A stretch of 64,000 bases of DNA from Microbacterium imperiale. GTDB taxonomy: Bacteria > Actinomycetota > Actinomycetes > Actinomycetales > Microbacteriaceae. Location of the stretch: contig NZ_JAGIOK010000001.1 of the NCBI RefSeq assembly GCF_017876655.1, positions 558,001 through 622,000 on the forward strand, given 5' to 3'. The position numbers were made by a program, and so were the translations under genes. The notes below the pieces were generated by a model. The model saw only the letters and a list, made by a program, of their open reading frames with translations. It was not told the DNA's origin and searched no databases. Shown piece by piece: positions 57,579 to 64,000 of this stretch (position 1 is its first letter; each line of letters begins with the position of its first letter).

Positions 57579-58502
57579 TCACCAGCCGCGCTCGGCCAGC
57601 CGGTGCGGCGCCGCGAGGTCGGCGACGTTGATGCCGACCATCGCCTCTCCCAGCCCCCGTGACGCCGACGCGATCACGGCGGGGTCGTCGTGGAAGGTCG
57701 TGGCCTTCACGATCGCGGCCGCCCGGCGCGCCGGGTCGCCGGACTTGAAGATGCCCGACCCCACGAACACGCCGTCGGCACCGAGCTGCATCATCATCGC
57801 CGCATCGGACGGCGTCGCCACGCCGCCGGCGGTGAACAGCACGACCGGCAGCGCACCGGTCGCGGCGACCTCCGCGACGAGCTCGTACGGCGCCTGCAGC
57901 TCCTTGGCCGCGACGTAGAGCTCGTCGGGTGTGCGCGACGCGAGCGCCCGGATCTCGGCGGTGATGGTGCGGATGTGGCGCGTCGCCTCCGAGACGTCGC
58001 CGGTTCCGGCCTCGCCCTTGGAGCGGATCATCGCCGCACCCTCCGTGATGCGCCGCAGCGCCTCGCCGAGGTTGGTCGCACCGCACACGAACGGCGTCGT
58101 GAAGCCCCACTTGTCGATGTGGTTGGTGTAATCGGCGGGCGACAGCACCTCGGACTCGTCGATGTAGTCGACGCCCAGCTCCTGCAGCACGCGCGCCTCG
58201 ACGAAGTGCCCGATCCGAGCCTTCGCCATCACCGGGATCGACACCGCGGCGATGATCTCGTCGATGAGGTCGGGGTCGCTCATACGCGCGACGCCGCCCT
58301 GTGCGCGGATGTCGGCGGGAACCCGCTCGAGCGCCATGACCGCGACGGCGCCGGCGTCCTCGGCGATGCGCGCCTGATCGGCGGTCACGACGTCCATGAT
58401 GACGCCGCCCTTCAGCATCTCGGCGAGCCCGCGCTTCACGCGGGCGGTTCCGGTGGCGATCTGATCGTTCGACACGAGGGACTCCGTTCTCGGCCGGGAC
58501 AT
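57579..58502 (-). CDS. pdxS: Pyridoxal 5'-phosphate synthase lyase subunit PdxS
   Basis: 307 aa barrel enzyme making PLP from ribose 5-phosphate, glyceraldehyde 3-phosphate and ammonia. Blocks: [59 protein letters not shown] and [31 protein letters not shown] 58502 with a weak TATTTA 7 nt before. Divergent from pdxR with 60 bp between. Confidence 0.96.
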   Translation of the reverse strand: MSRPRTESLVSNDQIATGTARVKRGLAEMLKGGVIMDVVTADQARIAEDAGAVAVMALERVPADIRAQGGVARMSDPDLIDEIIAAVSIPVMAKARIGHFVEARVLQELGVDYIDESEVLSPADYTNHIDKWGFTTPFVCGATNLGEALRRITEGAAMIRSKGEAGTGDVSEATRHIRTITAEIRALASRTPDELYVAAKELQAPYELVAEVAATGALPVVLFTAGGVATPSDAAMMMQLGADGVFVGSGIFKSGDPARRAAAIVKATTFHDDPAVIASASRGLGEAMVGINVADLAAPHRLAERGW

Positions 58503-58509
58503 CGGGAGG

Positions 58510-58526
58510 TAAATACGGCCTAGGCC
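58510..58526. promoter_or_regulatory. pdxST promoter region with GGCCTAGGCC palindrome
   Basis: GGCCTAGGCC (58517-58526) is a perfect 10-bp palindrome. It sits immediately upstream of the pdxS -10-like TATTTA (58510-58515). Likely PdxR-binding region between divergent pdxR and pdxST. Confidence 0.5.
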
Positions 58527-58549
58527 AAAAGTTAACATGGCATCCGTCA

Positions 58550-58555
58550 TAAGAT
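58550..58555 (+). promoter_or_regulatory. -10 element of pdxR (leaderless)
   Basis: TAAGAT followed by 7 nt and ATG 58563. Confidence 0.6.
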
Positions 58556-58562
58556 CGACGCG

Positions 58563-59903
58563 ATGACTTCCCGTGAGACGATCACCGGACACACGGCCGG
58601 CGAGATCGCCGACAGCGTGCGGATGCTGCTCGAGCGCGGGATGCTGCGCGCGGATGACGCCCTCCCGCCCGTGCGCGCGCTCGCGGACGAGCTCGGTGTG
58701 AACCGCAACACGGTCGTCGCCGCCTACCGGCTTCTCGCCCAGGCCGGCATCGTCGTCGCCCGGGGGCGCGGAGGCACCCGCATCGCCGACGTCGCCCCCA
58801 TCGCCGCGGAGGGCGTCGCCGCCGACACCGTGCTGCGCGACGTCGGGTCGGGCAACCCCGATCCCACCCGCATCCCGGACCCGACTCCCCTGCTCCCCGG
58901 TGTGACGGGACGCCCCGTGCTCTACGGCGAGCCCGTCATCGACCGCGGACTCGCCGTCTGGGCACGCGACTGGTTCGCCGCGGACGCCGACGCAGCAGGA
59001 GACGGAACCGACGCCCATCTCACCATCACCGGTGGCGCCGTCGACGCGGTCGAGCGGCTGCTCGCTCAGGCCCTGACACGCGACGACGCCGTCGCCCTCG
59101 AAGATCCCTGCTTCCTCGCGAGCATCCACACGGTTCGACTCGCCGGCTACCGGGCGCTCCCGGTTCCCGTCGACGCCGAAGGAATGACCGTCGCCGGGCT
59201 GGAGGCCGCGCTCGAGGCGGGCGCCCGCGCCGTCGTGGTCACCCCGCGCGCGCAGAACCCCACGGGTGCGAGCCTGTCGGCCGAGCGTGCCGCCGCGCTC
59301 CGCCGGGTGCTCGCCCCGCATCCCTACGTGCTGGTCATCGAAGACGATCACTTCTCCCTGCTGTCGACGCAGCCGTACCGGTCGATCATCGGCCCCGGCC
59401 ACCGACGCTGGGCGCGGGTGCGGTCGGTGTCGAAGTTTCTCGGTCCCGACATGTGCCTCGCGGTGACGGCATCCGATCCCACCACCGCGGAACGGATGTC
59501 GCTGCGTCTGGGCTCGGGCACGACGTGGGTCAGTCACCTGCTGCAGCGCCTCACGCACGCGCTCGTCACCGACGACGCGGCCGCCGCGACCATCGCCGCC
59601 GCCGGCGCGCACTACGCCGCCCGCAACGCCGCCTTCGCCGAACGGCTCAGCATCGGCGGTCTGCCCTGCACCGCGGGCGACGGTCTCAGCCTGTGGATCG
59701 AGGTGCCCGGCCCGGCACGCGCCGTCGCCGATGCGCTGATGCGGCGCGGGTGGCTCGCCCGCACCGGTGACGAGTTCCGCCTCACCGCGGACGAGCCCTC
59801 GCGGCACCTCCGGCTCACCGTCCACGACCTCGACGACGACGAGGCCGACGCACTCTCCCGCGACCTCCTCGCCGCGGCTCTCACCCCCTCGCGAAAGGTA
59901 TGA
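58563..59903 (+). CDS. pdxR: PdxR, MocR-type regulator of PLP synthesis
   Basis: 446 aa. N-terminal GntR winged HTH (about 10-80: [42 protein letters not shown]) is fused to an aminotransferase-like domain with the PLP lysine in [10 protein letters not shown] and [17 protein letters not shown]. In Corynebacterium PdxR senses PLP and activates pdxST, which lies divergently here too. Leaderless start. Followed after 4 nt by a pyridoxal kinase gene. Confidence 0.93.
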   Translation: MTSRETITGHTAGEIADSVRMLLERGMLRADDALPPVRALADELGVNRNTVVAAYRLLAQAGIVVARGRGGTRIADVAPIAAEGVAADTVLRDVGSGNPDPTRIPDPTPLLPGVTGRPVLYGEPVIDRGLAVWARDWFAADADAAGDGTDAHLTITGGAVDAVERLLAQALTRDDAVALEDPCFLASIHTVRLAGYRALPVPVDAEGMTVAGLEAALEAGARAVVVTPRAQNPTGASLSAERAAALRRVLAPHPYVLVIEDDHFSLLSTQPYRSIIGPGHRRWARVRSVSKFLGPDMCLAVTASDPTTAERMSLRLGSGTTWVSHLLQRLTHALVTDDAAAATIAAAGAHYAARNAAFAERLSIGGLPCTAGDGLSLWIEVPGPARAVADALMRRGWLARTGDEFRLTADEPSRHLRLTVHDLDDDEADALSRDLLAAALTPSRKV

Positions 59904-59907
59904 CCCG

Positions 59908-60759
59908 ATGAAGGTCCTCTCGATCCAGTCCGCCGTCGCCTACGGTCACGTCGGCAACTCCGCCGCCGTCTTCCCGCTTCAGCGCATCGGCGTCGAGGTG
60001 ATGCCGGTCTACACCGTCAACTTCTCCAACCACACCGGCTACGGCGCGTGGCGCGGACCGATGATCAGCCCCGACGACGTCAGCGCGGTGATCACGGGCG
60101 TCGAGGAGCGCGGCGTCTTCCCCCAGATCGACGTCGTGCTGTCCGGCTATCAGGGCGGCGAGGGCATCGCCGATGTCATCCTCGACGCCGTCGCGCGGGT
60201 GAAGGCGGCGAACCCGGATGCCGTCTACGCGTGCGACCCCGTGATGGGCAACGCCACGTCGGGGTGTTTCGTCGCACCGGCCATCCCGGTCCTGCTGCGC
60301 GACCGGGTGGTGCCGGCCGCCGACATCATCACCCCGAACCAGTTCGAGCTCGGCTTCCTCACCGAGACCGACCCGACCGACCTCGACTCGACCCTCGCCT
60401 CGGTCGACGCGGCGCGTGCGATGGGTCCGCGCACGGTGCTCGTCACGAGCGTGCAGCGTCCCGACCGGCCCGCCGGCACGATCGAGATGCTCGCGGTCGA
60501 TGAGGGCGGCGCATGGATCGTGCGCACCCCCCACATCCCCATGAAGGCGAACGGCTCGGGGGACGTGACGGCGGCCCTGTTCACCGCGCACTACCGCAGC
60601 ACCGGTTCAGCGGCCGAAGCGCTCGCCCGGACGACATCCAGCGTCTTCGACCTGCTCACGCGCACGCACGAGTCCGGCCAGCGCGAGCTGCAGCTCGTCG
60701 AGAGCCAGGAGGCCTACGCGCACCCGCGGATGCAGTTCACCGTCGAGCAGGTGCGCTGA
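59908..60759 (+). CDS. pdxY: Pyridoxal kinase (PdxY-type)
   Basis: 283 aa ribokinase-like salvage kinase. Motifs: [71 protein letters not shown] and the ATP/catalytic [11 protein letters not shown] (GSGD anion hole with Asp). ATG 59908 with GAAAGG upstream. It pairs with pdxR so that salvage and regulator are co-expressed. Its stop faces the lipoprotein's stop with only 4 nt between. Confidence 0.94.
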   Translation: MKVLSIQSAVAYGHVGNSAAVFPLQRIGVEVMPVYTVNFSNHTGYGAWRGPMISPDDVSAVITGVEERGVFPQIDVVLSGYQGGEGIADVILDAVARVKAANPDAVYACDPVMGNATSGCFVAPAIPVLLRDRVVPAADIITPNQFELGFLTETDPTDLDSTLASVDAARAMGPRTVLVTSVQRPDRPAGTIEMLAVDEGGAWIVRTPHIPMKANGSGDVTAALFTAHYRSTGSAAEALARTTSSVFDLLTRTHESGQRELQLVESQEAYAHPRMQFTVEQVR

Positions 60760-60763
60760 CGGG

Positions 60764-61357
60764 TCAGTACTGGCCGCCCGCCTCGGTCCAGGCCTGCTCC
60801 CACTGGGGGGCGTCGTCGGGGCAGAGGAACCGGGTTCCGAAGACCATGATGCTCACGGCGCCCTCGCGCGAGGCGTCGTCGACGGCGAGGCTGCCGATCA
60901 GCGGTGACGTCACGACGTGCGTGCGGAAGGATGCCACGTCGATCTCGTGACCGTTGAGGATGGAGGTCTCGCACGCGTCGAGCGCGAGGGCGAGCGTGAC
61001 CGTCTCGGCCTGCTCGGACCACTGCCCGCCGTTGGCCTCGACGTGAGCGCGCTGCTGGGCGACGAGGTCCTGCTGCGCGGGCGTCTTCGCGGTGAGCACC
61101 GGCTGGCCCACGGGCTGCTGCTGCTCGGCGATGAAGGCGTCGCGTTCGGCGAGGACGTCGCCGGTCATCGCCCCGTCGCCGCCGGCATCCGGGGTCGGGG
61201 TCGGGGTGGCGCTCTTCTCCGGCGTCGAGGCCGTGGGTGCGGGGGTCGCGTCGGACGAGCCCGCGTCGCCCGTCGGCGTGCAGCCGGTCAGCGCGAGGGC
61301 GCCGACGACGGCCAGCGCGGCCAGGGTCGCGGTGCGGGGACGGGCGGTGATCGACAT
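60764..61357 (-). CDS. Putative lipoprotein
   Basis: 197 aa. Signal peptide with lipobox: MSITARPRTATLAALAVVGALALTGC, cysteine at about residue 26. A Thr/Pro/Ser-rich linker (PAPTASTPEKSATPTPTPDAGG) is followed by a soluble domain with QQDLVAQQRAHVEANGGQWSEQ and two further Cys (DACETS, RFLCPDD). Function not recognised. ATG 61357 with a strong GAGGAGG. Convergent with pdxY. Confidence 0.86.
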   Translation of the reverse strand: MSITARPRTATLAALAVVGALALTGCTPTGDAGSSDATPAPTASTPEKSATPTPTPDAGGDGAMTGDVLAERDAFIAEQQQPVGQPVLTAKTPAQQDLVAQQRAHVEANGGQWSEQAETVTLALALDACETSILNGHEIDVASFRTHVVTSPLIGSLAVDDASREGAVSIMVFGTRFLCPDDAPQWEQAWTEAGGQY

Positions 61358-61446
61358 GGTGCCTCCTCGGTGAGCGGCCAGGCTATCCCCCGCGTCGGAC
61401 CCCGCGCGGGGGCTTGCGCTCGGGGCCGAGCACGAGGAAGGCGGCG

Positions 61447-62004
61447 TCAGCCGCGCGGCCAGGCGGTCGCGACCGCCTCGCGCACCTCGCCGAGCAGCTG
61501 CGGCAGCGCCTTGGTCTTCGCGATGATCGGGAAGAAGTTCGCGTCCGTGGCCCAGCGCGGCACGACGTGCTGGTGCAGGTGGCCGGCCACGCCGGCGCCG
61601 GCGACCGCCCCCTGATTCATGCCGAGGTTGAACCCGTCGCAGCGGGACACCTCGCGCAGCACGCGCATCGCGGTCTGCGTGAGCTCTCCGATCTCGGCGA
61701 CCTCCTCGGGCGTGGCGAGGTCGTAGGTCGCGATGTGCCGGTACGGGCACACGAGCAGGTGGCCCGAGTTGTACGGGAACAGGTTCAGCAGCACGAAGGC
61801 GGTGCGCCCGCGCGCGACGATCAGGCCGTCGGCGTCGGACTTCTCGGGAGCGGCGCAGAACGGGCACTCCTCGACCAGCGGATCGGGCCCGGCCTGGATG
61901 TAGGCCATCCGGTGGGGCGTCCACAGCCGCTGGAACTCGTCGGGCACCCCGGCCAGGTGCGCGGCGTCCTCGACCGAGCGCGGGATGCCCGACGTGTCGC
62001 TCAC
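61447..62004 (-). CDS. HIT domain protein
   Basis: 185 aa histidine-triad nucleotide hydrolase/transferase. [44 protein letters not shown] has the Zn-binding CxxC and the NxxPYNSGH block; catalytic triad [10 protein letters not shown]. In mycobacteria such genes follow thrS and act as AP4A phosphorylases. GTG 62004 overlaps the thrS stop by 4 nt. Confidence 0.93.
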   Translation of the reverse strand: MSDTSGIPRSVEDAAHLAGVPDEFQRLWTPHRMAYIQAGPDPLVEECPFCAAPEKSDADGLIVARGRTAFVLLNLFPYNSGHLLVCPYRHIATYDLATPEEVAEIGELTQTAMRVLREVSRCDGFNLGMNQGAVAGAGVAGHLHQHVVPRWATDANFFPIIAKTKALPQLLGEVREAVATAWPRG

Positions 62005-63992
62005 GCCAGGTGCTCCGCGGTGTCGACAAGGGCGCGCTGGGCGATGGCCGCGCGGATGCGCTCGACCGCCTCGTCGACCGGGACGCCGTTGGTCTGCGAT
62101 CCGTCGCGGAAGCGGAACGAGACGGTACCCGCCGCACGATCCTGTTCGCCGGCGATCAGCTGCAGCGGCACCTTCTGCGTCGTGTGCGTGCGAATCTTCT
62201 TCTGCATCCGGTCGTCGGAGCGGTCGAGCTCGGCGCGCACGCCGGCCTCGCGCAGGCGCGTGACGATCGTCTCGAGGTAGGGCGCGTAGTCCTCGGCCAC
62301 CGGGATCGCGACCACCTGCACGGGCGCGAGCCACACCGGGAAGGCCCCCGCGTAGTGCTCGAGCAGGATCGCGAAGAACCGCTCGATCGAGCCGAACAGT
62401 GCGCGGTGGATCATCACCGGGCGGTGCTTCTCGCCGTCGGGACCGGTGTACTCGAGCTCGAACCGTTCGGGCTGGTTGAAGTCGAGCTGGATCGTCGACA
62501 TCTGCCACGTGCGGCCGATCGCGTCGCGGGCCTGCACCGAGATCTTCGGGCCGTAGAACGCCGCCCCGCCCGGGTCGGGCACGAGCTCGAGCCCCGAGCC
62601 CTCGGCGACGCGTCGCAGCGTGTCGGTGGCCTGCTGCCAGAGGGCGTCGTCGCCGATGAACTTCGGGTTGCCCTCCTCCTTCGTCGACAGCTCGAGGTAG
62701 AAGTCGTTGAGGCCGTAGTCGCGCAGCGTCTGCAGCACGAACTCGAGGCTGTGCACGAGCTCGGCCTCGACCTGGTCGGCCGTGACGTAGATGTGGGTGT
62801 CGTCCTGCGTCATGCCGCGCACGCGCGTCAGGCCCGAGAGCGTGCCGCTCTTCTCGTAGCGGTAGACCGAGCCGAACTCGCTGAGGCGCAGCGGCAGTTC
62901 GCGGTAGCTGCGTCCGCGCGAGCGGAAGATCAGGTTGTGGAACGGGCAGTTCATGGGCTTGAGGTAGTACTCCTGGCCCTGCCGGGTCACGTTGCCCTCG
63001 GCGTCGACGGTCTCGTCGAGCTTCATGGGCGGGTACATGCCGTCGGCGTACCACTGCAGGTGACCGCTCGTCATGAACAGGTCGCCCTTGGTGATGTGCG
63101 GGGTGTTGACGACGTCGTACCCGTTCGCGAGCAGACGCTCGCGCATGTACCGCTCGATCTCGTAGCGGATGATGCCGCCCTTGGGGTGGAACACCGACAG
63201 CCCCGGACCGATCTCGTCGGGGAACGAGAACAGGTCGAGCTCGACGCCCAGCTTGCGGTGGTCGCGGCGGGCAGCCTCGGCGAGGCGCTCCTGATAGGCG
63301 CGCAGCTCGTCCTTCGAGGGCCACGCGGTGCCGTAGATGCGCTGCAGCTGCGGGTTCTTCTCGCTGCCCCGCCAGTAGGCGGCCGCGACCCGGGTGAGGT
63401 CCCACCCGTTGCCGATGAGGCGCGTGCCGGGCACGTGCGGGCCACGGCAGAGGTCCTTCCATGCCGTCTCGCCGTCGCGGGTTACGTTGTCGTAGATCGT
63501 CAGCTCGCCGGCGCCGATCTCGGCCGAGGCCCCCTCGGCGGCATCGGCGCCCGACCCGGGACCGCCGGCGAGCGCGACCAGCTCGAGCTTGAACGGCTCG
63601 TCGGCGAGCTCGGCGCGCGCTTCGTCCTCCGTCACGACCCGTCGGACGAAGCGCTGGTTCTCGCGGACGATGCGCTCCATCTCCTTCTTGATCGACTTGA
63701 GATCCTCCGGAGTGAAGGGCTCGTCGACGCCGAAGTCGTAGTAGAAGCCGTTCTCGACCGGCGGGCCGATGCCGAGGTTCGCCTGAGGCCGGATCCGCTG
63801 CACGGCCTGCGCGAGGACGTGCGCGGTGGAGTGGCGCAGGATCGCGAGGCCGTCGGGGCTCGCGACCGTCACCGGCTCGACGGCATCCGTCTCGGTCACG
63901 ACCGTGGCGAGGTCCTTCAGCTCACCGTTGACGCGCAGGGCGACCACAGAGCGATCGGGGAAGAGGGCGAAGCCGTCGGCGGGGTACGACAC
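62001..63992 (-). CDS. thrS: Threonyl-tRNA synthetase (start at window edge)
   Basis: 663 aa or slightly more; class II synthetase. TGS-like [24 protein letters not shown], editing domain [19 protein letters not shown], catalytic [26 protein letters not shown] and [34 protein letters not shown], anticodon-binding [19 protein letters not shown] 63992 is the last possible start in the window; the frame stays open upstream, so the true start may lie a few codons beyond it. Confidence 0.93.
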   Translation of the reverse strand: MSYPADGFALFPDRSVVALRVNGELKDLATVVTETDAVEPVTVASPDGLAILRHSTAHVLAQAVQRIRPQANLGIGPPVENGFYYDFGVDEPFTPEDLKSIKKEMERIVRENQRFVRRVVTEDEARAELADEPFKLELVALAGGPGSGADAAEGASAEIGAGELTIYDNVTRDGETAWKDLCRGPHVPGTRLIGNGWDLTRVAAAYWRGSEKNPQLQRIYGTAWPSKDELRAYQERLAEAARRDHRKLGVELDLFSFPDEIGPGLSVFHPKGGIIRYEIERYMRERLLANGYDVVNTPHITKGDLFMTSGHLQWYADGMYPPMKLDETVDAEGNVTRQGQEYYLKPMNCPFHNLIFRSRGRSYRELPLRLSEFGSVYRYEKSGTLSGLTRVRGMTQDDTHIYVTADQVEAELVHSLEFVLQTLRDYGLNDFYLELSTKEEGNPKFIGDDALWQQATDTLRRVAEGSGLELVPDPGGAAFYGPKISVQARDAIGRTWQMSTIQLDFNQPERFELEYTGPDGEKHRPVMIHRALFGSIERFFAILLEHYAGAFPVWLAPVQVVAIPVAEDYAPYLETIVTRLREAGVRAELDRSDDRMQKKIRTHTTQKVPLQLIAGEQDRAAGTVSFRFRDGSQTNGVPVDEAVERIRAAIAQRALVDTAEHLA

Positions 63993-64000
63993 GTCCGACG

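Noticed and set aside
57579-59825. Extended minus-strand frame upstream of pdxS
   Set aside because: The added part is antisense to pdxR and lacks PdxS similarity; PdxS begins at 58502.
60757-60766. CTGA/TCAG palindrome at the pdxY/lipoprotein junction
   Set aside because: Simply two facing TGA stop codons; too short to be a terminator.

Overview
The window is a continuous stretch of a high-GC actinobacterial chromosome. Several features point to a Microbacteriaceae member, most likely Microbacterium or a close relative. These are the CDP-glycerol-transferase type wall-polymer genes, a C50-type carotenoid operon with a split lycopene cyclase, DUF3039, DUF349 and SCO4848-type proteins, a pdxR/pdxST pair, and very frequent leaderless promoters (TANNNT placed 6-7 nt before the start codon). 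The genus is an inference from gene content and style; no 16S gene is present. I see no prophage, insertion sequence, integron or CRISPR array. The window is chromosomal backbone with a few accessory patches.

Layout. 0-3.4 kb: divergent ku and ligD (bacterial NHEJ). 3.5-7.1 kb: murI-rph-rdgB (minus) divergent from nicotinate phosphoribosyltransferase. 7.2-10.8 kb: DUF3039 protein and an ABC exporter pair whose ATPase carries a very long Glu/Pro repeat. 11.0-18.0 kb: envelope region with a LicC-like nucleotidyltransferase, three CDP-glycerol glycerophosphotransferase-family genes and a family 2 glycosyltransferase. 18.0-22.1 kb: HtrA-like protease, aminotransferase, carbon-nitrogen hydrolase, DUF6328 protein. 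22.24 kb: initiator tRNA-fMet. 22.4-28.0 kb: a MarR regulator divergent from crtE-crtB-crtI-crtYe/Yf-like-crtEb-like, with a palindrome over the shared promoters. 28.0-32.6 kb: a metallo-beta-lactamase/Rieske fusion and an SNF2-family helicase. 32.7-42.3 kb: the alaS-ruvX-mltG-aroE-aroC-aroK-aroB-aroQ-efp-nusB block (minus), mostly with 4-nt overlaps or tiny gaps. 42.3-48.2 kb: rpsD, a TPR-NUDIX fusion, rarA, DUF349 and AbiEi-like proteins. 48.1-58.5 kb: the actinobacterial stress/repair/secretion block pdxS-pdxT-yebC-ruvC-ruvA-ruvB-yajC-secD-secF-rel (minus). 58.6-60.8 kb: pdxR-pdxY, divergent from pdxST. 60.8-64.0 kb: a lipoprotein, a HIT protein and thrS, whose start is at the window edge.

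Functional themes. DNA maintenance: Ku/LigD, RuvABC, RuvX, RarA, SNF2 helicase, RdgB. Cofactor supply: PLP through PdxST plus salvage kinase and PdxR, and NAD through NAPRTase. Aromatic amino-acid precursors: most of the shikimate pathway. Membrane carotenoid synthesis under a probable MarR-type switch. Cell-wall glycopolymer assembly. The most notable non-coding observations are (i) at least 14 genes with a leaderless promoter signature, (ii) three -10 hexamers that reuse the stop codon of the preceding gene, (iii) a perfect 15-bp terminator-like hairpin whose second arm contains the start codon of the next gene, and (iv) complex nested palindromes in three intergenic gaps. No intergenic gap exceeds 300 bp; the longest is 205 bp, at 10783-10987.
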